Shown: one piece after another, positions 38,004-46,771 of the stretch
How positions within the stretch are numbered: position 1 is the stretch's first letter
Layout of the letters: the number at the start of each line of letters is the position of its first letter
NCBI RefSeq assembly: GCF_000293885.2
Contig: NZ_CP010945.1
Span: forward strand, 5,166,001 to 5,230,000
Length of the DNA stretch: 64,000 nt
Direction: 5' to 3'
Source: Pseudomonas fluorescens NCIMB 11764
GTDB lineage: Bacteria; Pseudomonadota; Gammaproteobacteria; Pseudomonadales; Pseudomonadaceae
Notes under the pieces: model-generated
The model's database searches: none
What the model saw: the letters and a program-made list of their open reading frames with translations, nothing else
Told to the model about the DNA's origin: nothing
Position numbers and translations under genes: made by a program

Positions 38004-38134
38004 GCGCCTCGATCTGCAGATCGTTGCAATGTCTGGACATGCACAAGCTGTACATCCATACAGATAAAGATTGCTCCATCGCTCATCAGCCGCCATTCTG
38101 TGCACCTTCCGGCAGCTGATGAACGATGGTGGTT

Positions 38135-40084
38135 ATGCGGTTGTACCTCTGTGAAAAACCTTCCCAGGCCAAAGACATTGCGGCCGTGCTCGGCGCTCGG
38201 CGTCGCGGCGACGGCTGCTGGCTGGGAACGGACGTCACGGTAACCTGGTGCATCGGCCATCTGCTGGAAACCGCGCCGCCGGATGCCTACGACGCACGTT
38301 ACAAGCGCTGGGTGTTGGCGGATCTGCCGATCATTCCGGACAAATGGAAAATGACCGTCAAACCGCGCACCGCCAGTCAATACAAGGCCGTCAAACGCTT
38401 GCTTGGCGAGGCTGATGAGCTGGTGATCGCCACCGATGCCGACCGTGAGGGCGAAATGATCGCCCGGGAACTGGTGGAGCATTGCCGTTATCGCGGGCCG
38501 ATCCAGCGATTGTGGCTGTCGGCGCTGGACGATGCGTCGATCCGCAAGGCGTTGGCTGCACTGAAACCGGGAGCGGAGACGTTCAGTCTCTATCATTCGG
38601 CATTGGGCCGTTCACGGGCCGACTGGCTGATCGGGATGAACATGAGCCGGTTGTTCACGCTGCTGGGGCGCCAGTCCGGCTACCAGGGCGTGTTGCCGGT
38701 CGGTCGGGTGCAAACGCCGACCCTGCGGCTGGTCGTGGATCGCGACCGCAGCATTGCCGATTTCGTCCCCGTGGCTTATTGGGCCATCGACGTGCAGCTG
38801 CTGCACGATGGCACCGCGTTCACCGCACAGTGGCGCGCGGCCTCCGACGCTTGCGACGATCAGGATCGCTGCCTCGACCAGGCGCTCGCGCAACAAGCGG
38901 CGGCGGCGATTGGCAATGCGGCGAGTGCCCGGGTGATCAAGCTGCGTACCGAGCGGATGCGAGAAGTGGCGCCGCTGCCGTTCGATCTGGGCACCTTGCA
39001 GGAAGTCTGCTCGAAGAAGCTTGGCCTCGGCGCCCAGGAAACGCTCGACATCGCCCAGGCGCTTTACGAAACCCACAAGGTCATTACCTATCCGCGCAGT
39101 GATTGCGGCTACCTGCCTGTCAGTCAACACAGCGAAGCGCCAGGTATTCTGGCAGCGTTGAGGCAGGCTGATCCGGCCCTCAACGCCTTGCAGGACTACC
39201 TGGAACCCCAGCGCCGCTCACGGGCGTGGAACGATGCGAAAGTCAGCGCTCACCACGGCATCATCCCCACTGCCGCGGCAAAAAACCTTGATCGGCTGGC
39301 GGGCAAGCAGCGTGCGGTCTATACCCTGATCCGTGCACGTTATCTGGCGCAGTTTCTGCCCAATCATGAATACGACCGGACCCAGGCCGACTTCGACTGC
39401 GCCGGTCAAGCCTTGCGCGCCGTCGGCAAGCAGATCATCGAGCCTGGCTGGAAACGCGCCCTGCCCGAGGCCCTCGCCCCGGCCAAGGGCCGCGAAGCGC
39501 CAGCGCCACAAACCTTGCCGACATTGGCCGAAGGACGTGAGTGCACGGTGGCCGAGGTGAAGCTCAAGGACCTCTGGACCCAGCCGCCCAAACCCTTCAC
39601 CGAAGGTGACTTGATCAAAGCGATGAAGAACGTCGCCAAACTGGTGGAAGACCCACTGCTCAAGCAGAAACTCAAGGACACCACCGGGATCGGCACCGAA
39701 GCCACCCGCGCCTCGATCATCCAGGGCCTGCTCGACCGCGGTTACCTGATCAAGAACGGGAAGGCACTGGCCGCGACGCCGGCCGCCTTCAGCCTGATCG
39801 ACGCGGTGCCACGTGCCATTGCCGATCCGGGCACCACGGCGATCTGGGAACAGGCGCTGGACATGGTGCAAAGCGGCGAAATGAGCCTGGAAGAGTTCGT
39901 CACCAAACAAGCCGCGTGGATGAGCAAGCAGGTGGCCCGCTGCGCCGGCCTCAGCCTGACCATCAGCGGCCCGGCAAGCCCGGCCGGGCGCGGTGGCGCG
40001 CCATGGAAAAACAAACGCAAACCGGCCAAGCGCAAACCCGCGACTGCTGGCACGCGCGCAGCAAAACCGGCGAGCAAGGCGTGA
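38135..40084 (+). CDS. topB: DNA topoisomerase III
   Basis: 649 residues. The TOPRIM metal site DADREGE is at 101-107. The type IA topoisomerase domain carries the active-site tyrosine in ITYPRSD (Y319), E7 in MRLYLCEKPSQA sits at the start, and the C-terminal tail is rich in Lys, Ala and Pro (from about 620) for DNA contact. It decatenates and relaxes single-stranded regions in replication and recombination. I start at the ATG at 38135, where the family N-terminus begins; an in-frame ATG at 38126 adds three residues. There are no zinc-finger repeats at the C-terminus, as in other TopB. Confidence 0.95.
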   Translation: MRLYLCEKPSQAKDIAAVLGARRRGDGCWLGTDVTVTWCIGHLLETAPPDAYDARYKRWVLADLPIIPDKWKMTVKPRTASQYKAVKRLLGEADELVIATDADREGEMIARELVEHCRYRGPIQRLWLSALDDASIRKALAALKPGAETFSLYHSALGRSRADWLIGMNMSRLFTLLGRQSGYQGVLPVGRVQTPTLRLVVDRDRSIADFVPVAYWAIDVQLLHDGTAFTAQWRAASDACDDQDRCLDQALAQQAAAAIGNAASARVIKLRTERMREVAPLPFDLGTLQEVCSKKLGLGAQETLDIAQALYETHKVITYPRSDCGYLPVSQHSEAPGILAALRQADPALNALQDYLEPQRRSRAWNDAKVSAHHGIIPTAAAKNLDRLAGKQRAVYTLIRARYLAQFLPNHEYDRTQADFDCAGQALRAVGKQIIEPGWKRALPEALAPAKGREAPAPQTLPTLAEGRECTVAEVKLKDLWTQPPKPFTEGDLIKAMKNVAKLVEDPLLKQKLKDTTGIGTEATRASIIQGLLDRGYLIKNGKALAATPAAFSLIDAVPRAIADPGTTAIWEQALDMVQSGEMSLEEFVTKQAAWMSKQVARCAGLSLTISGPASPAGRGGAPWKNKRKPAKRKPATAGTRAAKPASKA

Positions 40085-40137
40085 TCGGGCAATGGTCTAC
40101 TGTTCATCAGATCCGCTGACATCAGGAGCGAGCCCGC

Positions 40138-40641
40138 ATGCCCTCGATTGAACTGCACGCCGCACAGCGCGATGAACTGGAAACCATTGAAAACCTGATG
40201 CAGTTCTACCTGCACGACTTCAGCGAATGGCTGCCGCTGAAACTCGGCGCGAATGGTTTCTTCAACCTCCAGGACCAACAGGATTACTGGCGAAACCCTG
40301 CCACCCGCCCCTTTTTGATCAAGGTCGATGGGGAACTGGCCGGTTTCGTGACCGTGGATGACCGCACCCATCTTCCCGGCGCCGAGCACAACATCGGCTA
40401 CCTGTTCGTCAGCCGCCGCTTTCGTGGCCAAGGTGTCGCGACGTTTGTCGCATCCACCCTCTTGAGCCAGCTCCCCGGTCAATGGCAGATTTTCCACATC
40501 GACGCCAATCAGCCCGCGCGTTTGTTCTGGGCGAGTGTGATTGACGATCTCACCGGCGGCACGTACACACGGCATCAGCAGCCGGTAGACGATTTCCCCT
40601 GCACCTTTTATCGCTTCCAAAGCTCACCGCTATCGTCCTGA
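40138..40641 (+). CDS. GNAT-family N-acetyltransferase
   Basis: 167 residues. A single GNAT domain with the acetyl-CoA loop RRFRGQGVAT (about 97-106), preceded by beta-strand 4 (IGYLFV) and followed by HIDANQPARLFWASV. The substrate could be an amine, amino acid or protein; nothing in the context decides it. AGGAG lies about nine bases before the ATG. It follows topB by 53 bases and may share its transcript. Confidence 0.88.
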   Translation: MPSIELHAAQRDELETIENLMQFYLHDFSEWLPLKLGANGFFNLQDQQDYWRNPATRPFLIKVDGELAGFVTVDDRTHLPGAEHNIGYLFVSRRFRGQGVATFVASTLLSQLPGQWQIFHIDANQPARLFWASVIDDLTGGTYTRHQQPVDDFPCTFYRFQSSPLSS

Positions 40642-41160
40642 GTGACGTTCTCCAGTTCCGCTTTCTCATTCCAAACAGCTTTGTCCGACAATATGTAGTG
40701 CTTAAAAATAATCACTACAAAACCGTTGACGCCTCCGATTTGCCCTTGCATGATGCAGACATCTCCCCGATCGGGAGTACGGCAACATGTTTGAGCAAGC
40801 TCGTCTGACCGCCGAGCTGTTTTTCCCGGATACACGCTGCCCACAAGGCAGATTGAAGAAGCTGACCTGGCCCGAACGTCCAGTACAAGGACGAGAAGCG
40901 CTGGCGATCAATCCTCATGAAGCTTGTGGCCGACCCTGAAAACGTCGGTAGTGGCCCGAAGGTTATCGCTGCTTCTCTTCGTTGTGACGCTATTGCGTAG
41001 CAGTTATTCAACACGACTACATGCAACAGACGCGGGACCCCGTCATTTCGGCGGCCGACCGCTGACGTCCTGGTTTCGGTGCCAGGGATCAACTAACCGA
41101 TGGGCTACCTGTATTAGCGAATCAACTTTGAAAGATCACCAAATGGTCAAGGGGCTTTAT
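40642..41160. other. 519-base stretch without a convincing gene
   Basis: No open frame here has good coding character. The stretch is a little richer in A and T near 40670-40730 (GTGCTTAAAAATAATCACTA). It contains one small open frame with a plausible ribosome site (listed separately). I see no tRNA-like fold, REP unit or clear terminator. It might hold a small RNA or be the remains of a lost gene. Confidence 0.5.
40787..40939 (+). CDS. Possible 50-residue small protein
   Basis: ATG at 40787 with GGGAG nine bases before it and a TGA at 40937. The peptide starts MFEQARLTAELFF and is rich in Arg, Pro and Glu, with two cysteines (residues 18 and 47), no signal peptide and no membrane segment. 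I do not recognise it. It is the only frame in this gap with both a ribosome site and a start, which is weak evidence. It could equally be a chance frame or part of a decayed gene. Confidence 0.25.
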   Translation: MFEQARLTAELFFPDTRCPQGRLKKLTWPERPVQGREALAINPHEACGRP

Positions 41161-41490
41161 ATGAATCTGAACAATCAACCCACCATCGATGAACTGGCTC
41201 GTATGTTCGCTGCGCAAAAAGACAGCCATGACAGCCATATCCTGTGGATCAGCAAATCGGGCCAGGTGCATATCGACTGCCTGTCGCCGCATGCCCATGA
41301 AGCCGAGTTCGACCAGAACAACCAGAATCTGCTGGCCCGATTGAAGATGTACCGTCGCGGTCAGGGCTATGTCGGCAAAAAAGCCGCAGCCGACAAAGAC
41401 TTCATCGGTAATGTTCTGCAAACGCTGAAACAGGCCTGGGCCTCGATGCAGAACCAGAATGAAGTTCGGGTGATTGACCGGTTCTACTGA
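41161..41490 (+). CDS. Conserved-looking small cytoplasmic protein of unknown function
   Basis: 109 residues. AAGGGG lies six bases before the ATG, and a strong intrinsic terminator follows 14 bases after the stop, so the gene is very likely real. It has no signal peptide or membrane helix. The central part HILWISKSGQVHIDCLSP looks like beta strands, and the C-terminal half is helical with basic residues (LKMYRRGQGYVGKKAAADKD). I do not recognise a named family. Neighbours give no functional hint. Confidence 0.8.
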   Translation: MNLNNQPTIDELARMFAAQKDSHDSHILWISKSGQVHIDCLSPHAHEAEFDQNNQNLLARLKMYRRGQGYVGKKAAADKDFIGNVLQTLKQAWASMQNQNEVRVIDRFY

Positions 41491-41504
41491 TAATCCAACA
41501 CAAT

Positions 41505-41545
41505 AAAAAGGCCCCGCTCGAATGATGATCGAGCGGGGCCTTTTT
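41505..41545. terminator. Strong intrinsic terminator
   Basis: AAAAAGGCCCCGCTCGA, loop ATGATGA, then the complementary TCGAGCGGGGCCTTTTTG. The long GC stem is bounded by an A-run and a T-run and follows the unknown gene at 41161. Confidence 0.95.
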
Positions 41546-41613
41546 GTTTGTCTCCACTGTGCCAAACAAAGCTATCGTTAAAGGTATCCGCTGTTGGTCC
41601 CTGGAGACTTGCG

Positions 41614-41916
41614 ATGAAAAACAACCTGAAATTCCTGCTGTTGCTGCTGATGACGAGCGCTGTTCAGGCAAACAGCGTCAACGGAGTCCCGTCATTCGCA
41701 GTGGAGTGCCCTGGCAAGATCCTCGTCCAGGCGGATCAGGACGGGCCGGTGATGATCAACGGCAAGGAAGCCGAAACCAAAGCCATCAATGATCGCCGCT
41801 TCGAAGCCAAGAGCTCCGGCATCACACTGTCCATCGTCCTGGCCGATGACGATTCGGTGGTCGTGTCTTCCACCGGCAAGGCGCCCAATGGAGTGTGCCA
41901 GTCAGTCGATGACTGA
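41614..41916 (+). CDS. Small exported protein of unknown function
   Basis: 100 residues. A signal peptide (about 1-19, LLLLLMTSAVQA) and a mature part of about 80 residues with two cysteines (one in VECPGK, one in GVCQS near the C-terminus) suggest a disulfide-bonded periplasmic protein. The rest alternates short beta-strand-like segments. GGAG lies seven bases before the ATG. I do not recognise the family. The 3' end abuts the decayed cynR remnant, which may mean that a deletion brought the two together. Confidence 0.75.
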   Translation: MKNNLKFLLLLLMTSAVQANSVNGVPSFAVECPGKILVQADQDGPVMINGKEAETKAINDRRFEAKSSGITLSIVLADDDSVVVSSTGKAPNGVCQSVDD

Positions 41917-41956
41917 CGTCGACGACTCGGCTTTCCCAGAACCAACTCCATAACGG

Positions 41957-42188
41957 CAATTCCTTCACGTTATGCAGCGTCCGTTTGCCCGCCTCCAACG
42001 CCACCAGCCCCCACCTCACACACCCGATGCAGGCCTCGCCCGCGTCAGTCGGCCTGACCGTGCGCGAGGTGCGATCGAACAGGCTACCCCCCAGTGTTTC
42101 CTCCAGTCGGCGAATCTGTTGCGACAAGGTTGGCTGTGACACGTGCAGTGCCGCGGCAGCACGGGTGAAACCGCCGTAGGATTGAACC
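41957..42188 (-). pseudogene. cynR: Remnant of a CynR-type LysR regulator
   Basis: Reading the minus strand gives [20 protein letters not shown] and then RRLEETLGGSLFDR and LTDAGE-like residues, matching the helix-turn-helix of CynR from about residue 17 to 85. A TAG stands in frame three codons upstream, so the start codon and first 16 or so residues are missing. After VKEL the similarity ends and the frame runs into unrelated sequence, so the whole effector domain (about 220 residues) is also lost. The fragment lies divergent to cynS, the expected place for cynR. It cannot make a working regulator. Confidence 0.88.
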
Positions 42189-42297
42189 TATAGGCAGGAC
42201 TTATGCGCAGCATTGCATATCGGTCTTGGACGCTATGAATCAACCAGCAGAAGATGGCTTCACACCCAAGCAACACCACGCCGACAGGAGATACCCG
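42189..42297 (+). promoter_or_regulatory. cyn promoter region
   Basis: Between the cynR remnant and cynS lies an inverted repeat, TATGC-N8-GCATA (42202-42219), next to CCTATAGG. This is the position of the CynR operator in other bacteria, so the site may have outlived its regulator. No clear -35/-10 pair could be set. Confidence 0.4.
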
Positions 42298-42765
42298 ATG
42301 CAACAGTCCCACGCTTACAACGACCCGAGTCTGGCCCTGACCACGTCGATCCTCGACGCCAAGGCACGCAAAAACCTGTCCTGGCAGGACCTGACCGACG
42401 GCACCGGCCTTGGCCTCGCCTACGTCACCGCCGCCCTGCTCGGTCAACATCCATTGCCGGAAGCCGCGGCCAAAGTGATCGGCGAAAAACTCGACCTGGA
42501 CGCCGACGCTGTGGCCCGCCTGCAGATCATCCCGCTGCGCGGCAGCCTTTCGGGTGTCCCGACCGACCCGACCATCTACCGCTTCTACGAGATGATCCAG
42601 ATTTACGGCACCACCCTGAAAGCCTTGGTTCATGAACAATTCGGCGACGGCATCATCAGCGCGATCAACTTCAAGCTCGACATGAAGAAAGTCGATGACC
42701 CGGAAGGTGGCTCTCGCGCCGTGATCACCCTCGACGGCAAGTTCCTGCCACTGCGTCCTTTCTAA
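42298..42765 (+). CDS. cynS: Cyanase (cyanate hydratase)
   Basis: 155 residues, almost the length of E. coli CynS (156). The helical N-terminal domain and the catalytic C-terminal part are intact; the active-site residues fall at R95, E98 and S121. It converts cyanate and bicarbonate to ammonia and two CO2. AGGAG stands seven bases before the ATG. It is followed after 60 bases by cynT, which recycles bicarbonate for the reaction. The gene looks functional although its regulator has decayed. Confidence 0.97.
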   Translation: MQQSHAYNDPSLALTTSILDAKARKNLSWQDLTDGTGLGLAYVTAALLGQHPLPEAAAKVIGEKLDLDADAVARLQIIPLRGSLSGVPTDPTIYRFYEMIQIYGTTLKALVHEQFGDGIISAINFKLDMKKVDDPEGGSRAVITLDGKFLPLRPF

Positions 42766-42825
42766 GTGGATACCGGCCCGCACACAGGTGCGGGCCAAAC
42801 CCGAATCACGCATGAGGATATTGTT

Positions 42826-43485
42826 ATGAAAACGCTCATTGAAGGTTTTCTGAAATTCCAGAAGGAAGCCTTTCCGCAACGCACCGACCTGTTCAAACAC
42901 CTGGCCACCACGCAACACCCCGGTACGTTGTTTATCACTTGCTCCGACAGTCGTGTCGTGCCGGAATTGCTGACCCAGCAAGAACCCGGCGAACTGTTCG
43001 TAATCCGTAACGCCGGCAACATTGTGCCCTCCTACAGCCCGCATCCAGGCGGTGTATCGGCCACGGTCGAATACGCGGTCGCCGTGCTGGGCGTCACCGA
43101 CATCGTGATCTGTGGCCATTCGGACTGTGGCGCCATGACCGCCGTCGCCTCGTGCAAATGCATGGACCACCTGCCCGCCGTCAGCGGCTGGTTGCAACAC
43201 GCCGAGTCGGCGAAAGTGATCAATGAATCGCGCCCTCACGCCAATGACGCGGCGAAGGTGAGTTCGATGGTGCGGGAGAATGTGATCGCTCAACTGGCCA
43301 ACATCCAGACCCACCCGAGCGTGCGACTGGCTCAGGAAAAAGGCCTGCTGAACCTGCATGGCTGGGTCTACGACATTGAAACCGGTTCGATCGATGCGCT
43401 GGATGCCCACAGCCGCACGTTCGTGTCGCTGGTCGAACACCCGACTACCTGCGCGGTGCACGGCAAAGCGATGGAAGCGGCTTGA
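42826..43485 (+). CDS. cynT: Beta-class carbonic anhydrase of the cyn operon
   Basis: 219 residues. Zinc ligands C39, H98 and C101 and the D41/R43 pair (CSDSR, GHSDCGA) are all present, and the stretch [20 protein letters not shown] matches CynT of E. coli closely. It keeps the bicarbonate supply for cyanase by hydrating the CO2 released. The ATG at 42826 has GAGGA seven bases upstream. Order here is cynS then cynT, whereas in E. coli cynT comes first. Confidence 0.96.
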   Translation: MKTLIEGFLKFQKEAFPQRTDLFKHLATTQHPGTLFITCSDSRVVPELLTQQEPGELFVIRNAGNIVPSYSPHPGGVSATVEYAVAVLGVTDIVICGHSDCGAMTAVASCKCMDHLPAVSGWLQHAESAKVINESRPHANDAAKVSSMVRENVIAQLANIQTHPSVRLAQEKGLLNLHGWVYDIETGSIDALDAHSRTFVSLVEHPTTCAVHGKAMEAA

Positions 43486-43540
43486 TCCAGGTCGGCAGCC
43501 GATGCAGCGCGCCCGGTTCACGGGAGCACTGCATCCAGTT

Positions 43541-43891
43541 TCATTTGTCGTCAGGCTTGCCTGACGCTGGTGACCGGATCTCCGGGCTGTCCTCGGCGTT
43601 TGGCGGTGTTGGAACGCTTCCGGGCGTGAACACGTGAGTCAGCAATTCCCTGGCATCGATTTCATTGACACCATTCACCGTGCGGGCCAGCGCAACGACC
43701 TGCTCACATTGTTTATGGGTGTTGACGCGACCACTTAACACCACCGTTCCTGCAAGTGTTTTGACATGGACTTGCAGACTAAGGGCAGGATCGGCCAGCG
43801 CCAGGGCCGACTTCACCCGAGCGGTCAGCCACGCGTCATGTGCGATTATTCCCAATTGATGAGAGTAATGCTCCAAGGAATGATGTTTCAT
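43541..43891 (-). CDS. Single BON-domain protein
   Basis: 116 residues. One BON domain (about 18-86; DAWLTARVKSALALADPALS, LAGTVVLSGRVNTHKQCEQV) and a short Pro/Glu-rich tail. BON proteins such as OsmY and BON-lipoproteins bind membranes or help osmotic stress survival; this one lacks a signal peptide and so may stay in the cytoplasm. GAGGG lies six bases before the ATG. It is convergent with cynT (55 bases between stops). Confidence 0.85.
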   Translation of the reverse strand: MKHHSLEHYSHQLGIIAHDAWLTARVKSALALADPALSLQVHVKTLAGTVVLSGRVNTHKQCEQVVALARTVNGVNEIDARELLTHVFTPGSVPTPPNAEDSPEIRSPASGKPDDK

Positions 43892-43963
43892 GGCGAACCC
43901 TCTTTCGAAACGCAGACGCAGACACCTAAATTATAGTGCGGCCTGCGTCTGTGGTCGGGGTTC

Positions 43964-45466
43964 TCAGCGTTTGACCGACAGATCCACCTGCGTCATGCGA
44001 CTGCGAATCGTGAACACACCATCCCCCGAGAGAATCGCGCTGCGGGCAAACAGGCGGCCGCTCTCCCAGTTCGAAAGCCCCAGTTCCGGCTTGTTCAGCG
44101 CGTATTGTCCATCGACCCAGCGGGTGATGCCGTTGCCGACAAAAGGCGCGTTGACCGCATTGTAGAAACGCTCATGGGCCTCGGCATCTTCACTGATCAA
44201 CGACACGGTGAACTGCGGGCTGTAGCGGTTGAACAAGGCGATGGCGCTGTCCAGGTCGTCGACGATCTTCAGGCTGACTTCCGGGGTTTCTTCCCACTCC
44301 CACTCGCGGCCCAACTGGTCCTCGGGCAGCGGCTCGGCCAATGCTTCAGTTTGATAACCTTCAGCGCGGCAGACGTCGACCTTCGCGGTCCTCCAATCGT
44401 AAGGCAGGTACGTCTCGCTGCCCTCGACGATGTGCAACTTGCAGCCCTCGTCCCGAGCGGCGCCAGCCTGTTTCAAGGCCTGCAGAAACAGCGGCACCAG
44501 TTCGGCGGCGCGGTCGCGGTGGATCAGGCAGACGTTCAGGGTGTTGCAGACCTTGCGGTCCAGGGAATTGCGCACGACGGCGGCAAAACGTTGGGCGTCG
44601 GCCTCCTTGTCGGCGATCAGCCAGGCGCCACCGGTGCCATGCAGGCTGACGGCCGTGCCGGCCTGCTGCGCGATGCTGCCCAATTGGCTGACGGCACGCC
44701 CCGAACCACGGGCCACCGCCAGCGACAGGCGTCGGTCGGCGAACATCGCCCAACCGGCGGCGTGATTGACACTTTCCACCAGCGACACCGCACCCACCGG
44801 CAAACCGGCGTCGCTCAACGCCGGGTTCAACGCATGGGTGACAATGGCTTTCGCCGTGCCCAAGGCGTCGCTGCCAATGCGCAGCACCGCAGTGTTGCCG
44901 GTACGCAACACGCCAGCGGCGTCGGCGAAGACATTCGGCCGTCCTTCGAAGACGAAGGCGACGATACCCAGCGGCGAAACCACCTGCTCGACTTTCCAGC
45001 CGTCATGCTCGACGCAACTGATCACTTTGCCACGCGTGGCTGACGCATCGCGCCAGGCCCTGAGGCCCGCGATCATGTCGCGGCGCATGCGTTCATCGGC
45101 CAGCAACCGCGTGGTCGAGCGTCCACGAGACTTGGCCCACTCGATGTCGGCGAGGTTGGCCGCCTCGATCAAGTCCCAGCAGCCCTGATCTTCAAGGCGC
45201 CGGGCAAAGAAATCAAAGAACTCACTGATCGCCTGGTCCGACACGGCGGACATTGCCGTAAACGCCGCTTCGGCCCGCTCGATCGCTACCGCCGCCGCTT
45301 TCTGGTCCGCGACGGGAATCAGCAGCAACTCGCCGCTGACCTGCTCCACCAGCAGGTGGTCCCCGGGCTGAAAGCGCAAGGCCAGTTCGGGGCTGACCAC
45401 GGTGACGCGGTTACCAGCGAAAGGAATTGGCGTGCCAGCGATTAGACGTTCGAGCGCAAGAGACAT
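43964..45466 (-). CDS. ProA-like aldehyde dehydrogenase with an N-terminal extension
   Basis: 500 residues, about 80 longer than glutamate-5-semialdehyde dehydrogenase (ProA). The core is ProA-like: PLGIVAFVFEGRPNVFADAA (165-184), RTGNTAVLRIGSDA and the nucleophile in DRKVCNTLNV (C307). It also carries an acidic segment WEWEETPEVSLK typical of acyl-phosphate reductases. It is unlikely to be the housekeeping ProA, given its length and surroundings. With glutaminase next on the same strand (85 bases upstream), it may act on a glutamate-derived acyl phosphate or semialdehyde. The N-terminal 50 residues are unlike the ALDH fold. Confidence 0.8.
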   Translation of the reverse strand: MSLALERLIAGTPIPFAGNRVTVVSPELALRFQPGDHLLVEQVSGELLLIPVADQKAAAVAIERAEAAFTAMSAVSDQAISEFFDFFARRLEDQGCWDLIEAANLADIEWAKSRGRSTTRLLADERMRRDMIAGLRAWRDASATRGKVISCVEHDGWKVEQVVSPLGIVAFVFEGRPNVFADAAGVLRTGNTAVLRIGSDALGTAKAIVTHALNPALSDAGLPVGAVSLVESVNHAAGWAMFADRRLSLAVARGSGRAVSQLGSIAQQAGTAVSLHGTGGAWLIADKEADAQRFAAVVRNSLDRKVCNTLNVCLIHRDRAAELVPLFLQALKQAGAARDEGCKLHIVEGSETYLPYDWRTAKVDVCRAEGYQTEALAEPLPEDQLGREWEWEETPEVSLKIVDDLDSAIALFNRYSPQFTVSLISEDAEAHERFYNAVNAPFVGNGITRWVDGQYALNKPELGLSNWESGRLFARSAILSGDGVFTIRSRMTQVDLSVKR

Positions 45467-45550
45467 GAAGCGGTTTCACCATGCAAGGGGCGGCTGGAAA
45501 ATGTATAGCAAAACGCCGGAAGCGTCATTAACCCCGCCCGCTCGAATTTC

Positions 45551-46459
45551 TCAAAACACCGACCAGCCAATTCGCTGGCTCAGCAGTTCCAGTGCGGCCA
45601 TGCCCGCGAGCGAGTTGCCGGCCGTGTTCAGTTCCGGCGACCAGACGCACACCGTGAACTGCCCCGGCACCACGGCGACGATCCCGCCGCCCACGCCGCT
45701 CTTGCCAGGCAGGCCGACACGATAGGCGAAGTTGCCCGCCTCGTCGTAGAGGCCGCTGGTGGCCATGATCGAGTTGACTTGCTGGGTCTGGCGGGCGCTG
45801 AGGATCTGTTCGCCGCTGTGTTTGCAGAAACCGTCGTTGGCCAGGAAGCAGAACGCCCGGGCCAGGTCCACGCAGCTCATGCGCAGGGCGCAATGGCTGA
45901 AATAGCTGCGCAATACCGCTTCGACATCGTTATGAAAGTTACCGAAGGATTGCATCAGGTAGGCCATGGCGGCGTTGCGCGCACGGTGCTGGTATTCGGA
46001 CTCGGCGACCTTGCCGTCCACCATCACCTGCGGGTTGCCCGACAAACGCCGGACGAAATCGCGCATCGATAACGCCGGTGCGGCAAAACGCGACTGGTTG
46101 ATGTCGCAGATCACCAGCGCACCAGCGTTGATGAACGGATTGCGCGGGCGTCCGCGCTCGAACTCCAGTTGCACCAGCGAGTTGAACGGCTGGCCGGAAG
46201 GTTCGTGGCCCAGGCGCTGCCAGATGGCTTCGCCGGAATGATCGATGGCCTGCACCAGGCTGAACACCTTGGAAATGCTCTGCACTGAGAACGGCGTATG
46301 GGCGTCACCGGCACAAAACAGTTCGCCGTCGTTGCCATACACGGCAATGCCCAACTGGTTGGCCGGCACGGTGCCGAGGGCGGGAATGTAGTCAGCCACC
46401 TTGCCCTGACCAATCAGGGGACGAACTGCGTAAAGGATCTCGTTCAACAGCGCTTGCAT
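45551..46459 (-). CDS. glsA: Glutaminase
   Basis: 302 residues, the full length of the single-domain bacterial glutaminase. The catalytic SxxK is SVQSISK (S61, K64), and the lid and oxyanion parts [11 protein letters not shown] and [12 protein letters not shown] are seen. It converts glutamine to glutamate and ammonia in the cytoplasm. The ProA-like gene follows on the same strand after 85 bases, so the two may form a transcript for glutamine use. The upstream ribosome site is weak. Confidence 0.94.
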   Translation of the reverse strand: MQALLNEILYAVRPLIGQGKVADYIPALGTVPANQLGIAVYGNDGELFCAGDAHTPFSVQSISKVFSLVQAIDHSGEAIWQRLGHEPSGQPFNSLVQLEFERGRPRNPFINAGALVICDINQSRFAAPALSMRDFVRRLSGNPQVMVDGKVAESEYQHRARNAAMAYLMQSFGNFHNDVEAVLRSYFSHCALRMSCVDLARAFCFLANDGFCKHSGEQILSARQTQQVNSIMATSGLYDEAGNFAYRVGLPGKSGVGGGIVAVVPGQFTVCVWSPELNTAGNSLAGMAALELLSQRIGWSVF

Positions 46460-46771
46460 GCCGGGTTCCGAAGTCTTGCCCCATGGGATTGCGGGGACAC
46501 TGACGCTAGACGCTGGCGGTCAGCAACGAATCACAGATTGCCTGAACACAATCTCATAAACACCACTGCTCCCCGTGGGGGCTTGCTCGCGCCCACAGGG
46601 GATTTGCATTGCCTGTGTATCAGCATGTATACAGCCCCGTTTTTGACACACCCCGTCCATAAAAACCCGCACCCGCGACACATCGCAGATACACCCGATT
46701 GATGAAATGTGCCTGTCGATTGGCTCAGCCGATCAAAGCGCTCAACTCACTCAATGCTATGGGGTATCACC
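46460..46771. other. 312-base gap with a REP hairpin, upstream of the HvfA-like gene
   Basis: The gap separates divergent glutaminase and the HvfA-like gene and must hold promoters for both. A REP hairpin lies at 46571-46601. An AT-richer part at 46603-46660 includes GTGTATCAGCATGTATACAG and TTTTTGACACACC, which could hold promoter elements, but no -35/-10 pair of good spacing is evident. Confidence 0.5.
46571..46601. repeat. Single REP hairpin
   Basis: CCCCGTGGGGGC (46571-46582) pairs with GCGCCCACAGGGG (46589-46601) around TTGCTC, with one bulged base. It is of the TGTGGGAGC...GCTTGCTCGCG class, and no inverted second copy is near. Confidence 0.7.

Noticed and set aside
42016..43521. 501-residue minus-strand frame opposite cynS and cynT
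   Set aside because: Both plus-strand genes have full catalytic residues; the minus frame also crosses the cynR remnant in a different reading frame.
46298..46702. 134-residue frame upstream of the HvfA-like gene
   Set aside because: It begins inside glutaminase on the opposite strand and crosses a REP hairpin; its sequence has no domain character.
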